Origin: an uncultured Verrucomicrobiae bacterium | GTDB lineage: Bacteria > Verrucomicrobiota > Verrucomicrobiia > JADLBR01 > CALLMV01 | Direction: 5' to 3' | Assembly: GCA_938005615.1 (NCBI GenBank) | Contig: CALLMV010000013.1 | Location: forward strand, 21,761-85,760 | DNA length: 64,000 bases | Shown here: positions 17,786-26,076 of the stretch, piece after piece | Layout of the letters: every line of letters begins with the position of its first letter | Numbering within the stretch: the first letter of the stretch is position 1 | Notes under the pieces: generated by a model | Database searches by the model: none | The model's input: only the letters and a program-made list of their open reading frames with translations | Told to the model about the DNA's origin: nothing | Translations under genes and position numbers: made by a program

Positions 17786-19477
17786 ATGAATAAACGCTCG
17801 TTTACAAAAAAGCCTTACATTGCAATTCTTCTTGCCTTCGCTGCGGGATGGCACACCGCAACACAGGCACAAACCACATACTACTACGATGAAAACGACA
17901 CTACCGCCGGCTGGGGCGCACCAAACGCCACCTCCTGGGACGATACGTCCAGTTTGTATTGGTCCACCAGCACACTTGGCACAGCCTCGACCAATCTGTG
18001 GTCCAATAACCCCTTAGACACCATGAGCTTTGGCAGTGCCGTTACGGCGTGGAACTTTGCCGCTACGCAAAACATCAACCTCACTGGCACCATCAACGCT
18101 GCTGGCCTCGATACCTGGCTAGCGAGCGCAACAACCTTCAACCAACCCTTTCGCCTGCAGGGCGGCACCATCAACGCCGGCGCGACTAATTTCCTCATTC
18201 GCAACCAAGTTGGTGGTGGGCCCAATGCTAACACACAAAACCTGCGCATCGACTCCGTAATTCAAGGCTCGGGAGGCCTAACTCTCGACACCACTGTCGG
18301 CACTCGTAATGTGAATGCGGAAACCCGTCTGGCTGGCAACAACACCTACACCGGCGTCAGCACAGTGCGGCGTTCCACCCTTGCCATCTACAATGACAAC
18401 TCCCTTGGGGCATCAGGCGCAGGAAATGACACACTGATCGAGCAAGGTGGGCGCGTTCTCTTCGCTGGTCTTAACGCAGGGCCAACACCCTTAAACGTCA
18501 ACGAAAGCTTCCGCGTTCGCATCCAAGACGCGGCCAATCCTGATGCGGTAGCTATCCGCTCTGCCAACGCCGACAATGTTCTCAACGGAAATGTTGACTT
18601 TATTACCGGTAATGGCGGAGGAAACGACATCGCTATCAGCGTCAACACGAACAACACCTTCACTATTAATGGCAATATCACAGGGGTCCAAGTCGGAACG
18701 GCCAACACCCCCAGAATCATGCTATCAACGTCAGGCGGCGCGGCCTCTCAAATAATCGTCAACGGCGATATCGGTGAGGCGAACGGTGCCACTACAGCCA
18801 TTCTTATAAACGGGTCGGCCTCAGGTCCTAACACCGGAACAGTTGTCTTCTCCGGCAACAACACATACACTGGCCAAACAGTTATTCGTCGCGGCATCCT
18901 GCTGCTGGACAGTGCAACTGCACTCAACGGTTCCAGCGCAATCATCATGGGAGACGGCGGTCTAACAGACTCCACCAACACACTTCGCCTTTTGACTAAT
19001 GGCGCATACACCGTCACCCAAAACATCAGCATCAACAACGCCAGCGGCGCAAATACATACACCGCCGTGATTGGCGGCAACAGCGCCCACACATCCACAT
19101 TCACCGGTCAAATCACTATCAACGACACGAATAGTGGCACCTACCAGCTCACTGCCGCAGCTGGTGGCCAGGTCAACTTCACCGGTCTCATCACCGATGG
19201 AACAAACACAAAAACCATCCAAAAAACGGGTGCTGGTGTCGTGAACCTCAGCCGCGCTGCTGGTAACACCTACGACGGTGGCACTATCGTAACAGCAGGC
19301 ACTCTGCTGGTGAACAATACCACAGGTTCGGCCACCGGCACCGGAACAGTCACCGTCAACTCCGGTGCAACACTCGGCGGTGAGGGATTCATTTCCGGCG
19401 CGACCTCTGTCAGTGGCTCTGTCAGTCCCGGCAACAGCGGCATAGGCACACTCTCTGTTGCCAACAACGTCACCTAG
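17786..19477 (+). CDS. Autotransporter-type beta-repeat PEP-CTERM protein, N-terminal part (interrupted by TAG)
   Basis: 563 residues up to an in-frame TAG at 19475-19477. A signal peptide (MNKRSFTKKPYIAILLAFAAGWHTATQAQ) leads into a passenger made of repeats rich in Asn, Thr and Gly with the pattern of autotransporter-associated beta-strand repeats: GNNTYTGVSTVRRSTLAIYNDNSLG, GNNTYTGQTVIRRGILLLD and GNTYDGGTIVTAGTLLVNN. The predicted fold is a right-handed beta-helix on the cell surface. In many Verrucomicrobiota these proteins end in a PEP-CTERM sorting signal; here that signal is in the same frame after the TAG. As it stands, the product would be secreted without its C-terminal anchor. Whether the stop is real, an error, or read through is discussed as a finding. 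Confidence 0.82.
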   Translation: MNKRSFTKKPYIAILLAFAAGWHTATQAQTTYYYDENDTTAGWGAPNATSWDDTSSLYWSTSTLGTASTNLWSNNPLDTMSFGSAVTAWNFAATQNINLTGTINAAGLDTWLASATTFNQPFRLQGGTINAGATNFLIRNQVGGGPNANTQNLRIDSVIQGSGGLTLDTTVGTRNVNAETRLAGNNTYTGVSTVRRSTLAIYNDNSLGASGAGNDTLIEQGGRVLFAGLNAGPTPLNVNESFRVRIQDAANPDAVAIRSANADNVLNGNVDFITGNGGGNDIAISVNTNNTFTINGNITGVQVGTANTPRIMLSTSGGAASQIIVNGDIGEANGATTAILINGSASGPNTGTVVFSGNNTYTGQTVIRRGILLLDSATALNGSSAIIMGDGGLTDSTNTLRLLTNGAYTVTQNISINNASGANTYTAVIGGNSAHTSTFTGQITINDTNSGTYQLTAAAGGQVNFTGLITDGTNTKTIQKTGAGVVNLSRAAGNTYDGGTIVTAGTLLVNNTTGSATGTGTVTVNSGATLGGEGFISGATSVSGSVSPGNSGIGTLSVANNVT

Positions 19478-19864
19478 AACGGAGGCAACGACTGGGTCTT
19501 CGAACTGGGCACATCCCAACCCACACTCACCTTGGCAAATACCGGCGGCACACGCGATCTACTCGACATCACATCGGGCGACTTCCTCAAAGGCACAGGT
19601 GCCTCATGGAACTTCGATTTCGCCAATACCGGTTCCGTCGGCTGGTATAAACTCGTCGATTGGACGGGCACCACCAACTTTGTCGCGAGCGATTTCACAT
19701 TCACCAACCTTGCCCCGGGCCTGCTCGGCGACTTTGTTGTGGATAACGCCACCTCTGCTCTCTACATTAATGTGTTTATTCCAGAACCCAGTACATGGGC
19801 CGCGCTCATCATCGCCCTAATCGCTGCGTTCCTCCTGCGCCGCAAAAAAAGCTGCCGCGCATAA
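19478..19864 (+). pseudogene. C-terminal remainder of the same PEP-CTERM protein
   Basis: The same frame stays open for 128 codons after the TAG. It reads NGGNDWVFELGTS, continues with more beta-repeat sequence and ends IPEPSTWAALIIALIAAFLLRRKK: the PEP motif, one membrane helix and a basic tail, i.e. a PEP-CTERM exosortase signal. The repeat family usually has a Trp before NGG (as in LTWNGG), and TGG to TAG is a single change, so this is one gene with a nonsense codon. A TTG at 19532 is the only start inside; independent expression is doubtful. A strong terminator follows. Confidence 0.75.
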
Positions 19865-19890
19865 CCAATCGCCATAACTCCCCTAACAAA

Positions 19891-19921
19891 GCCGCCCGCC
19901 ACACAGGCGGGCGGCTTTTTA
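19891..19921 (+). terminator. Rho-independent terminator of the PEP-CTERM gene
   Basis: A perfect 10-bp GC stem GCCGCCCGCC / GGCGGGCGGC with loop ACACA, followed directly by TTTTT. It lies 26 nt after the final stop, which supports the idea that the two open segments are one transcription unit. Confidence 0.93.
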
Positions 19922-20307
19922 ATTATTCACGAAAATCACATAATCGCACACACCGAGCCCGGCAGGATTCACACCCCCGAATGTTTTCACTAGCCGAAGT
20001 GCACTGACTGTGAAGGCACTCACGCTATCCGCGCAATTCCGCGTCAGATGCCGCAAGCAGTAACGCCACAGGATGAGTCAAGCACGCCTATCCAAGCCGT
20101 AAAAGACTGACTGCAACATAAGGCCAAGACGCAAAAAAACTTCCGTTAAAAACACCTAACCCTCATCAGCGACTCGTCGTGAGCTAAAAAATTTGTTATT
20201 ATATCATAATATTAATATATTCCAATATAGTTAGAAAATATGATAATCGTTGTTGGGAAGCGATCCATGCCGCGAAATCACCAGACAGTCAGGGGGGCAA
20301 TAGACGC
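19922..20307. other. Intergenic stretch without a recognisable gene
   Basis: Between the PEP-CTERM gene terminator and the structured-RNA candidate. It contains an AT-rich tract at about 20190-20235 with TATTATATCATAATATTAATATATT. The short open frame on the plus strand from 20240 has no Shine-Dalgarno, no domain and crosses the RNA structure, so I do not call it. I see no other feature. Confidence 0.5.
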
Positions 20308-20328
20308 AAAAAAGTCCCGCTCTGCGGG
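20308..20328 (-). terminator. Rho-independent terminator (minus strand)
   Basis: CCCGC-AGA-GCGGG stem-loop (20328-20316 on the minus strand) followed by AC and TTTTTT (20313-20308). It would end the transcript of the lipoprotein gene and/or of the RNA candidate. Only 5 bp of stem but all GC, with a good U tract. Confidence 0.72.
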
Positions 20329-20472
20329 ATTGCTCAGACGCCTCCGAGAAATCGGCGCAATCCGTGGTATTTTCCCAAATGCAGACAGGTCTTTCCGATG
20401 TGGTGAACGGAAAGATCATCCCGCACTTCGTGGGCAGAGGGTCCGCGCTTGCGTTACGTGCAAGAGAGCGGG
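20308..20472 (-). ncRNA. Candidate structured RNA (about 165 nt) with intrinsic terminator
   Basis: On the minus strand, directly after the stop of the lipoprotein gene. CCCGCTCT (20472-20465) pairs perfectly with AGAGCGGG (20323-20316), closing the whole segment. Inside are TTGC/GCAA near 20461-20447, GCGGG/CCCGC (arms near 20430 and 20325), CTTTCCG/CGGAAAG (20416-20393 region) and GATTGC/GCAATC (about 20373-20328) which encloses CCGA-TTTC-TCGG. It ends in a terminator with six U. The 3' arm can also form the terminator hairpin, so the fold has alternative states. No gene follows on this strand. It could be a stand-alone small RNA of 6S-like size or a structured 3' UTR; it does not match RNase P or SRP RNA. 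Confidence 0.42.
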
Positions 20473-21030
20473 CTATTCGATGGCTTCGAGGTTGCGGCGG
20501 TAGCGGATAGGCTCAAAAGCGCGGGTGGAGCGGTTGAAGTTAGAGACGCCGGCAGATTCAGGTGTGGGCTTGATGTCGCGCTGTTCGCCCAGCCCCACGG
20601 GCTCGTAGCGGGTGAGCACGAAGACGTCGAAAAGGCGGTTGATGACGGGGTCGTAGGCAGGGTCTTTGTCGAAGTAGCCGTAGAAGCGGTATTGCATGCG
20701 GTCGTCCGCATCACGACTCGAGAGGCGGCGGTGCGGGGCCGGCATGCGGTCTTCGTTGAGCATAATTCGCTTGGCTAGGCTCCAATCTTGGTCTGGGCGT
20801 TTGATGAAGCCCCAGGTGGAGTGCGTGGGGTGAAATTCGCGCTGCGCATCCCAGTAGGGCGGAGGGTTAGCGTTGAGTTGAGCAACACGCTGGGGTGTGA
20901 AGACGCGGTTGCCTGGGGGGATACTGCTGCCGCCTGATCCTGAGCTGCCAGTTGTGCTACAAGAGGTGAGGGCGAGGGTGAAGCCAAGTGTGAGGGCTAT
21001 GAGCAAGTGTGGGATGTTGTGGGTGTTCAT
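20473..21030 (-). CDS. Hypothetical lipoprotein
   Basis: A 185-residue protein with MNTHNIPHLLIALTLGFTLALTSCS: signal sequence and lipobox LTSC, so a predicted lipoprotein. After a Ser/Gly linker the mature region is rich in Arg, Pro and aromatic residues (NPPPYWDAQREFHPTHSTWGFIKRPDQDWSLAKRIMLNEDRMPAPHRR, written here as separate patterns of about 20 residues). No known domain is recognised. It is 22 nt downstream of another exported protein on the same strand, so they form a likely operon, and the structured-RNA candidate begins right after its stop codon. Confidence 0.68.
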   Translation of the reverse strand: MNTHNIPHLLIALTLGFTLALTSCSTTGSSGSGGSSIPPGNRVFTPQRVAQLNANPPPYWDAQREFHPTHSTWGFIKRPDQDWSLAKRIMLNEDRMPAPHRRLSSRDADDRMQYRFYGYFDKDPAYDPVINRLFDVFVLTRYEPVGLGEQRDIKPTPESAGVSNFNRSTRAFEPIRYRRNLEAIE

Positions 21031-21052
21031 GGGCGAAAGATTGTGGTCGCAG

Positions 21053-21766
21053 TTATCTTCTGGCCTCGGGCGGAACTTGGTTCACCCAGCGACCGCCTGG
21101 TGTGGAGATGATGGGCATCATGGCTCCGTAGGAGTAATCGGTCTTGCCGACAGCTCCCCACATGGAGGTTTTCGTGGCTTGCCTCCAACGGTCTACCCAG
21201 TATTCGCCGGGGTGGCATCCCCAGGAGGTGTTGAGGGAGTCGCGGCGGAAGGCGCGCGGGCTGATCAGGGGCAGGTCGCGGGTGTGGAGGAAGACGGTGG
21301 AGCAGCCGTCGATATTGTTGCTGTAATCGAACATGAAGCAGGCTTTGTTGCTGTGGCCGAACATATCGAGCTGCACGATGGGGTGGCGCGAGCGGTCTTG
21401 CCCGCGGTTGATGTAGAAGATGACTTCATCTGTGCGACGGAACCAGCGGATAGGTATTCCTAAACCGGCTGCCCTTTGCTCGATGTCGGCAATGATGTTG
21501 ATTTCCTCTTCAGGGTTTCGGCGCTCGTAACCTGTGCGATAGATCATCCAAGTGACGATGTCGCCGGGTTTAGCTTTGGCTTGCATTTCGCGGAGGCGGG
21601 TTTCTGCGGTTTGGATGAAGTTCCCCCAGTATCTATCATGGCGGATTTGTTTATCACGTTCATGTTTATTAAGTGCAGGGCCACCGCTGATGACAAGGTA
21701 TTCATCGGCTGACAAATGAATCACCATGCTAACAATGCAAAGCATAACGGCAACGAATCGTGACAT
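21053..21766 (-). CDS. Hypothetical exported protein
   Basis: About 237 residues. The frame opens at 21811, but ATG 21766 gives the better signal peptide MSRFVAVMLCIVSMVIHLSADEY. The mature part has YLVISGGPALNKHERDKQIRHDRYWGNF, then KPGDIVTWMIYRTGYERRNPEEE and a C-terminal region with GCHPGEYW and YSYGAMMPIIS. The pattern suggests a folded secreted domain that may recognise or process something by a caspase/CHAT-like or hydrolase fold, but I can name no motif with confidence. It lies upstream of the lipoprotein gene and downstream of the TraB/GumN-like gene, all on the minus strand. Confidence 0.65.
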   Translation of the reverse strand: MSRFVAVMLCIVSMVIHLSADEYLVISGGPALNKHERDKQIRHDRYWGNFIQTAETRLREMQAKAKPGDIVTWMIYRTGYERRNPEEEINIIADIEQRAAGLGIPIRWFRRTDEVIFYINRGQDRSRHPIVQLDMFGHSNKACFMFDYSNNIDGCSTVFLHTRDLPLISPRAFRRDSLNTSWGCHPGEYWVDRWRQATKTSMWGAVGKTDYSYGAMMPIISTPGGRWVNQVPPEARR

Positions 21767-21819
21767 AGTGCTGTTTCTAAGCGTGGGCAGGGAGACTGCA
21801 AGCGGTATCATGTTTTAAT

Positions 21820-22713
21820 TTAATCTTTAATTGCGACTATCGTGTAACCAGAACTCATAAGAAACTGTAAAAGACTGTTTTCTCCTAGCAAGTGACCTGC
21901 TCCCACGACAAAAAAAGGCGGCTTTTGAGATGTGTTCATTTTCTCTATCATAAGAGGTGTCCACGCTCGGTTGCGCTGCGTTAACAGTTTTTCCCTTGCC
22001 ACACTGTTTTCGGGAAATTGCAAAAGAACATATTTCTCGATTAATTCTACGTTACCCGTTTTCCAAGCCTGCACAATGTCTGCAATCATCACCTCGGAAT
22101 CAGGCAACTGGGCTAGTAAGTTTGCGATTAACTCATCTGGATGTTCACGACCAATTTCGCTGAGAATTTCGATCTGTTGCAAAGGATTTTCCAACCAAGA
22201 AATCTTGCGACCTTCATCTGTAGCCTCTGAAAAAATGAGGTAATCCACACCCGAATTATGATCGTAACCCAGGTTTTGTAATTGCAGCCGGGCAATCATC
22301 ATGGCTGCCATCCAAGGTTGCCGGGAAGAGACCACGTCTAGGCTTAACTCAGTCTTTGCGAGGTGTTTTTTAAGGAGCTCTTGAGTTTCTGCTGTGATGA
22401 GATCCGAGAGCTGCTGTCCCTCAGGCAATCGGGAATTTCTTACAACACTCCTCTGAAACTCCCTGTCACTGGCTGTACTCAGATCCGTCTCAAAGACTAT
22501 TTCACCTGAGTTTGCGAGGGCATGTTGGAATGCGACAGGTAGAGGCAAATCAGTCTGTCGCAGCAGATGTATGGATCCTCCCAAGTATCCTACCACTCTT
22601 CCACCTTGGTGGATTGAAAATACAAAACCCGGACCAAACTCTTGCGCCACTGTCCGAGAAGCCATCGCAACACTTAAAGCCAACACCGCGATTTTTAAAG
22701 ATCGATACCACAT
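21820..22713 (-). CDS. TraB/GumN family exported protein
   Basis: About 297 residues. From ATG 22713: MWYRSLKIAVLALSVAMASRTVAQ, a signal peptide. The TraB/GumN (ChaN-related, Tiki-like) core is visible: GGSIHLLRQTDLPLP near the start, then VFETDLS, SGVDYLIFSEATDEGRKISWLE, and at the C-terminus RNRAWTPLMIEKM and PPFFVVGAGHLLGENSLL. The paired GSIHLL and GAGHLLGE histidine motifs are the family hallmark and are proposed metal ligands in Tiki-type proteases. A peptidase role in the periplasm is possible but unproved for bacterial members. It is divergent from the HAD-family gene at 22892. Confidence 0.82.
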   Translation of the reverse strand: MWYRSLKIAVLALSVAMASRTVAQEFGPGFVFSIHQGGRVVGYLGGSIHLLRQTDLPLPVAFQHALANSGEIVFETDLSTASDREFQRSVVRNSRLPEGQQLSDLITAETQELLKKHLAKTELSLDVVSSRQPWMAAMMIARLQLQNLGYDHNSGVDYLIFSEATDEGRKISWLENPLQQIEILSEIGREHPDELIANLLAQLPDSEVMIADIVQAWKTGNVELIEKYVLLQFPENSVAREKLLTQRNRAWTPLMIEKMNTSQKPPFFVVGAGHLLGENSLLQFLMSSGYTIVAIKD

Positions 22714-22891
22714 AAATTTCCGACTACATCCAGTTGTTGCGCATATCAACTTGGAAACAAAAAATCTGACTCAAGTTCATGAAAAATCCGAAATAGCCGA
22801 CATTTTTACGGATGGAAGCTCGCAACTGATTTGTCATTTCCTTCGCGAAAAAACTCTTCTGTCCTGCCATGGAAAGCTATTCACTTCAGAG

Positions 22892-23656
22892 ATGCTCAAG
22901 CTCGTAAGCACAGATTTTGATGGCACCTTGGTGGGCTTTGAACCCGAACAGAGTTCGCCCAGAGAATTTTTAGAATGGGTCGTTGAATTTCAATTTCGCG
23001 GTGGTGTCTGGATGATAAATACAGGCCGTTGGGTGGAATCTATCGTCGAACGCATCCAGACTTTGGAAATCTTTCCCAAGCCGCAGTTTCTAGGCTGTGG
23101 AGAGCGTGAGCTTTACGAACTGGTAGGCGACACATATGTTTCCGTCGAACCGTGGAACTCCCACTGCGATGCTGCCCACGAAAAACTACGGCAAGAATTT
23201 CACGCGGCATTCTTGGAAATCAAACATTTTTTGGAAGCACACACTCATGCGCTGATACTCGATGAGAAGGAAACTTTCTCCGGATGCATGGCTTCTTCGT
23301 TGAGCGAAGCCGACCACATTTCCGAATTCCTCCAAAAGCTCTTCGTGAAATATCCCGAAGTATCCGTGGCCCGCAACGATGTGTATTTTCGATTCTCTCA
23401 CGTAAATTATCACAAAGGCGCCTGCCTAGCGCATGTGCGCGAGATGCTCGGCATACCTGCAAGTCAGACATTTGCAATTGGCGACCATTATAATGATTTG
23501 CCGATGCTCGATAAGAAGATTGCCACACACATCGCTTGCCCTGCAAATGCCGTCGATGCCGTGAAGCGCCAAGTCGTATCGCAGCGTGGTTTTGTGTCAG
23601 GGAAAAACTACACTGAAGGTACGGTGGATGCACTCCGAGAATTTCACATTCAGTAA
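22892..23656 (+). CDS. HAD-superfamily hydrolase (Cof/sucrose-phosphatase-like)
   Basis: 254 residues from ATG 22892; the frame runs further upstream but that part overlaps the divergent TraB-like gene and is not protein-like. Motif I is DFDGTLV near residue 6 (nucleophile and general acid Asp), motif II INTGR near residue 45, and motif IV GDHYNDLPMLD near residue 200 (metal ligands). The cap lies between about 80 and 180 and is of the C2 type, like Cof and sucrose-phosphate phosphatases. The substrate is probably a sugar phosphate or similar small phosphorylated metabolite. It stands alone and is convergent with dxs. Confidence 0.8.
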   Translation: MLKLVSTDFDGTLVGFEPEQSSPREFLEWVVEFQFRGGVWMINTGRWVESIVERIQTLEIFPKPQFLGCGERELYELVGDTYVSVEPWNSHCDAAHEKLRQEFHAAFLEIKHFLEAHTHALILDEKETFSGCMASSLSEADHISEFLQKLFVKYPEVSVARNDVYFRFSHVNYHKGACLAHVREMLGIPASQTFAIGDHYNDLPMLDKKIATHIACPANAVDAVKRQVVSQRGFVSGKNYTEGTVDALREFHIQ

Positions 23657-23707
23657 ATTAGTTTTGAGCCCGCTTCTGACCCGAAGAGTAAGATTTTCCA
23701 AATCAGC

Positions 23708-25645
23708 TTATCGGGCCGATGCAGTTACTACATCAAGCTCTGTGTTTTTTTGATTATTGGCCTCGTCTTGGGCGAACACAGTTTGTCTTTCTAATTTACG
23801 AAGGATTTTTTCCACTGCATTTACAGGTGTGATGCCGTGCTTCGCGCGGAGTGCATCTACCTTGCCGTGGTCAATAAAACAATCCGGCCAGCCTATCCGA
23901 ACTACCGGGACGGTGATTTCCATATCGGCAAGCTCAGCCATTACAGCAGCGCCAAAACCGTTGTTGAGTACATGATCTTCAAAGGTGCAAATGACTTCTG
24001 CACGTGAAGCACTTGCTCGCAGTAGGTCGCGATCCAGGGGTTTGATAAATCGAGGATTCACCACTTCAGCGTGTATGCCGTGCTCTAACAATAAATCCGC
24101 CGTTTGCTCTGCCATCGGATGCAAGGTGCCCAAGCCCCAAAGAGAAACCCGGCTACCCGGACGCGTGATCTCACCTTTGCCAATCTGCAACAAACTGGGC
24201 TCGGGCTTGATTGCGGCACCGGGGCCAGTACCTCTGGGGTAGCGCAGCGCACTTGGGCCTTCGTGCTTCAGGCAGGTATAGAGCATATCCACAAATTCAT
24301 CCTCATCTTTCGGGGCCATGTGGATAATATTTGGTATGCCTCGCAGGTACGCGATGTCGAACAGCCCATGGTGAGTAGGACCGTCATCGCCAGACAATCC
24401 CGCCCTGTCCATCGGGAAGACAACTGGCAGATTTTGCAAACATACATCGTGCACAATCGGGTCAAAAGCCCTCTGCAGGAATGTGGAATAAATCACGCAG
24501 AACGGTTTAAGCCCTCGGGTAGCCATGCCCGCAGCAAAGATGACTGCATGCTCCTCGGCGATGCCCACATCGAAGTAGCGCGTGGGGTGGCGTGGTTGGA
24601 ATTTTACCAGACCTGTGCCCGAGGGCATCGCACCTGTGATTGCTACGAGCCGGTCATCTTTGTCGGCTAGGTTGGCGAGGGTTTCACCCAGAATTTCAGA
24701 GTACGTTTTTTGGCCAGCTTTGGGCGTTTCGCCCGTTTCAGGATCAAAGGGCCCCAAGCCATGAAACTTCATCTGAGAGGATTCGGCAGGTTTGAAGCCT
24801 TTGCCTTTTTTCGTAAGCACGTGCAGTATGACGGGGTTCTCTGCTTTTTTAAGAAACTCAAAAGTCTTAATCAAAGAGACTACGTCATGCCCATCGAGCG
24901 GGCCGTAGTAGGTGATGCCCATCTCCTCAAATAACGTAGAAGGGAACATCAGTCCTTTGAGCCCCTCTTCCACTTTGTGTGCGAAATGAACGGCCCCTTG
25001 ACCGCCAATCCATTGTAGAAATTGTTTCGCGCGATCGTGCAGATGCGAGTAAGTGGTGGATGTCGTGATTCGGTTGAGATAGTTGGCAATTGCTCCGACG
25101 TTCTTATCTATAGACCACTCATTGTCATTGAGCACGATGATCAGCCTTTTTGTGGCCGAGGCTACATTGTTAAGTGCTTCAAACGTAATACCGCATGTAA
25201 AAGCCGCATCACCACACAGTGCCGTAATGTGCTCTTTACCACCCTGTAGATCGCGTGCAGTAGCCATTCCTAGCGCTGCTGATAGACCCGTCCCCGCGTG
25301 CCCCGCGCCAAAGTGATCGTGTTCACTCTCAGTTCGCAACATAAACCCGTTGAGCCCTCCGGGTTGACGAATCGTGTGAATGCGATCAGCGCGTCCAGTG
25401 AGCATTTTGTGTACATAAGCCTGATGGGAAACATCCATCACGAGGCGATCTTCTGGAGAATTAAACACATAGTGCCAGGCGATCGTTAACTCCACCACAC
25501 CGAGGTTGGGACCTAAGTGACCACCAGTTTTGGCGAGCGATTTGATTAACTCATCTCGGATTTCTTGAGCCAGTACAGGAAGTTGATCTTGAGGGATCTT
25601 CTTCAAGTCTGCGGGGCCATTGATCGAATCAAGCAAACGAGGCAT
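23708..25645 (-). CDS. dxs: 1-deoxy-D-xylulose-5-phosphate synthase
   Basis: Makes DXP from pyruvate and glyceraldehyde 3-phosphate with thiamine diphosphate, the first step of the MEP isoprenoid route and a source for thiamine and PLP. 645 residues, usual length about 620-650. Visible landmarks: SHQAYVHKMLTGR, the ThDP region CGDAAFTCGITFEALNN...LNDNEWSI, FEEMGITYYGPLDGHD, the pyrimidine-binding domain with the glutamate of GIAEEHAVIFAAGMA, DRAGLSGDDGPTHHG and ALRYPRG. The ThDP motif reads GDA where most family members have GDG. A short Asn/Gln/Thr-rich C-terminal extension is present. The catalytic set is otherwise complete. Confidence 0.95.
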   Translation of the reverse strand: MPRLLDSINGPADLKKIPQDQLPVLAQEIRDELIKSLAKTGGHLGPNLGVVELTIAWHYVFNSPEDRLVMDVSHQAYVHKMLTGRADRIHTIRQPGGLNGFMLRTESEHDHFGAGHAGTGLSAALGMATARDLQGGKEHITALCGDAAFTCGITFEALNNVASATKRLIIVLNDNEWSIDKNVGAIANYLNRITTSTTYSHLHDRAKQFLQWIGGQGAVHFAHKVEEGLKGLMFPSTLFEEMGITYYGPLDGHDVVSLIKTFEFLKKAENPVILHVLTKKGKGFKPAESSQMKFHGLGPFDPETGETPKAGQKTYSEILGETLANLADKDDRLVAITGAMPSGTGLVKFQPRHPTRYFDVGIAEEHAVIFAAGMATRGLKPFCVIYSTFLQRAFDPIVHDVCLQNLPVVFPMDRAGLSGDDGPTHHGLFDIAYLRGIPNIIHMAPKDEDEFVDMLYTCLKHEGPSALRYPRGTGPGAAIKPEPSLLQIGKGEITRPGSRVSLWGLGTLHPMAEQTADLLLEHGIHAEVVNPRFIKPLDRDLLRASASRAEVICTFEDHVLNNGFGAAVMAELADMEITVPVVRIGWPDCFIDHGKVDALRAKHGITPVNAVEKILRKLERQTVFAQDEANNQKNTELDVVTASAR

Positions 25646-25968
25646 AAATGTTCATCTTGCGGATTGCACGCTTCGAATCAAGGCAACTTTTTGCCTCAAA
25701 GTGCGAGGGCAAAAAATCTGAAGAAACACGCTTGGATTCGTAAAGAGCTAGCCCATAAGCCGCGAAAGCCTGGCTGGCAATTCGAATCGCTTCGCACGCA
25801 TCGCCTGCAACACGCCCTGTGCGGCCAGTAATGGGAAATGTCTTTAACTTAAAAATTAGCTCATCAATTCACGTAATTATGCAAAAAGCTTGAAATTGAT
25901 GTTGTTGACTCTCGACGATTCTAAAGTGGTGCACAACGTTAAGCCACCCTGGCTTAAACAGATGTACT
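25646..25968. other. Intergenic stretch upstream of dxs
   Basis: About 320 bases between dxs and the HmuT-like gene, both on the minus strand. xseB or ispA, which often precede dxs, are not found here. One minus-strand frame is open for about 75 codons but has no start codon, no Shine-Dalgarno and no recognisable sequence. It presumably contains the dxs promoter; I cannot place it securely. Confidence 0.4.
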
Positions 25969-26076
25969 ATCTCAATCTGTTTCTGAGTTCGAGTACACTA
26001 TTACCCGGCGGGTGGCGTCCTGTCGGGCGATCTCCGCGCATCTCAATCTGTTTCTGAGTTCGAGTACACTATTACC
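25969..26076. repeat. 37-bp direct repeat flanking a 34-bp GC-rich core, within the hmuT 3' end
   Basis: Two identical 37-bp copies at 25969-26005 and 26040-26076 (beginning ATCTCAATCTGTTTCTGAGT) enclose 34 bp of GC-rich sequence (26006-26039). The offset of 71 bp is not a multiple of three, so the second copy is read in a new frame. Removing one copy and the core restores a TAG directly after the conserved end of HmuT. The dimensions resemble a CRISPR unit, but this is local coding sequence duplicated once. Confidence 0.9.

Noticed and set aside
20240..20503. Small plus-strand open frame
   Set aside because: No ribosome-binding site or domain; it crosses the minus-strand structured RNA and terminator.
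22571..22891. N-terminal extension of the HAD hydrolase
   Set aside because: It overlaps the signal-peptide end of the divergent TraB/GumN gene, and the HAD motif I starts right after ATG 22892.
24104..24670. Plus-strand frame of 188 codons
   Set aside because: It is antisense to dxs, whose reading frame is complete and conserved.
25646..25860. Minus-strand frame upstream of dxs, considered as xseB or ispA
   Set aside because: No start codon and no similarity to the short XseB pattern or to prenyltransferase motifs.
25969..26076. Mini-CRISPR (37-bp repeats, 34-bp spacer)
   Set aside because: One copy is the native coding end of hmuT, only two repeats exist, no cas genes are present, and a second locus with the same dimensions has an unrelated repeat.
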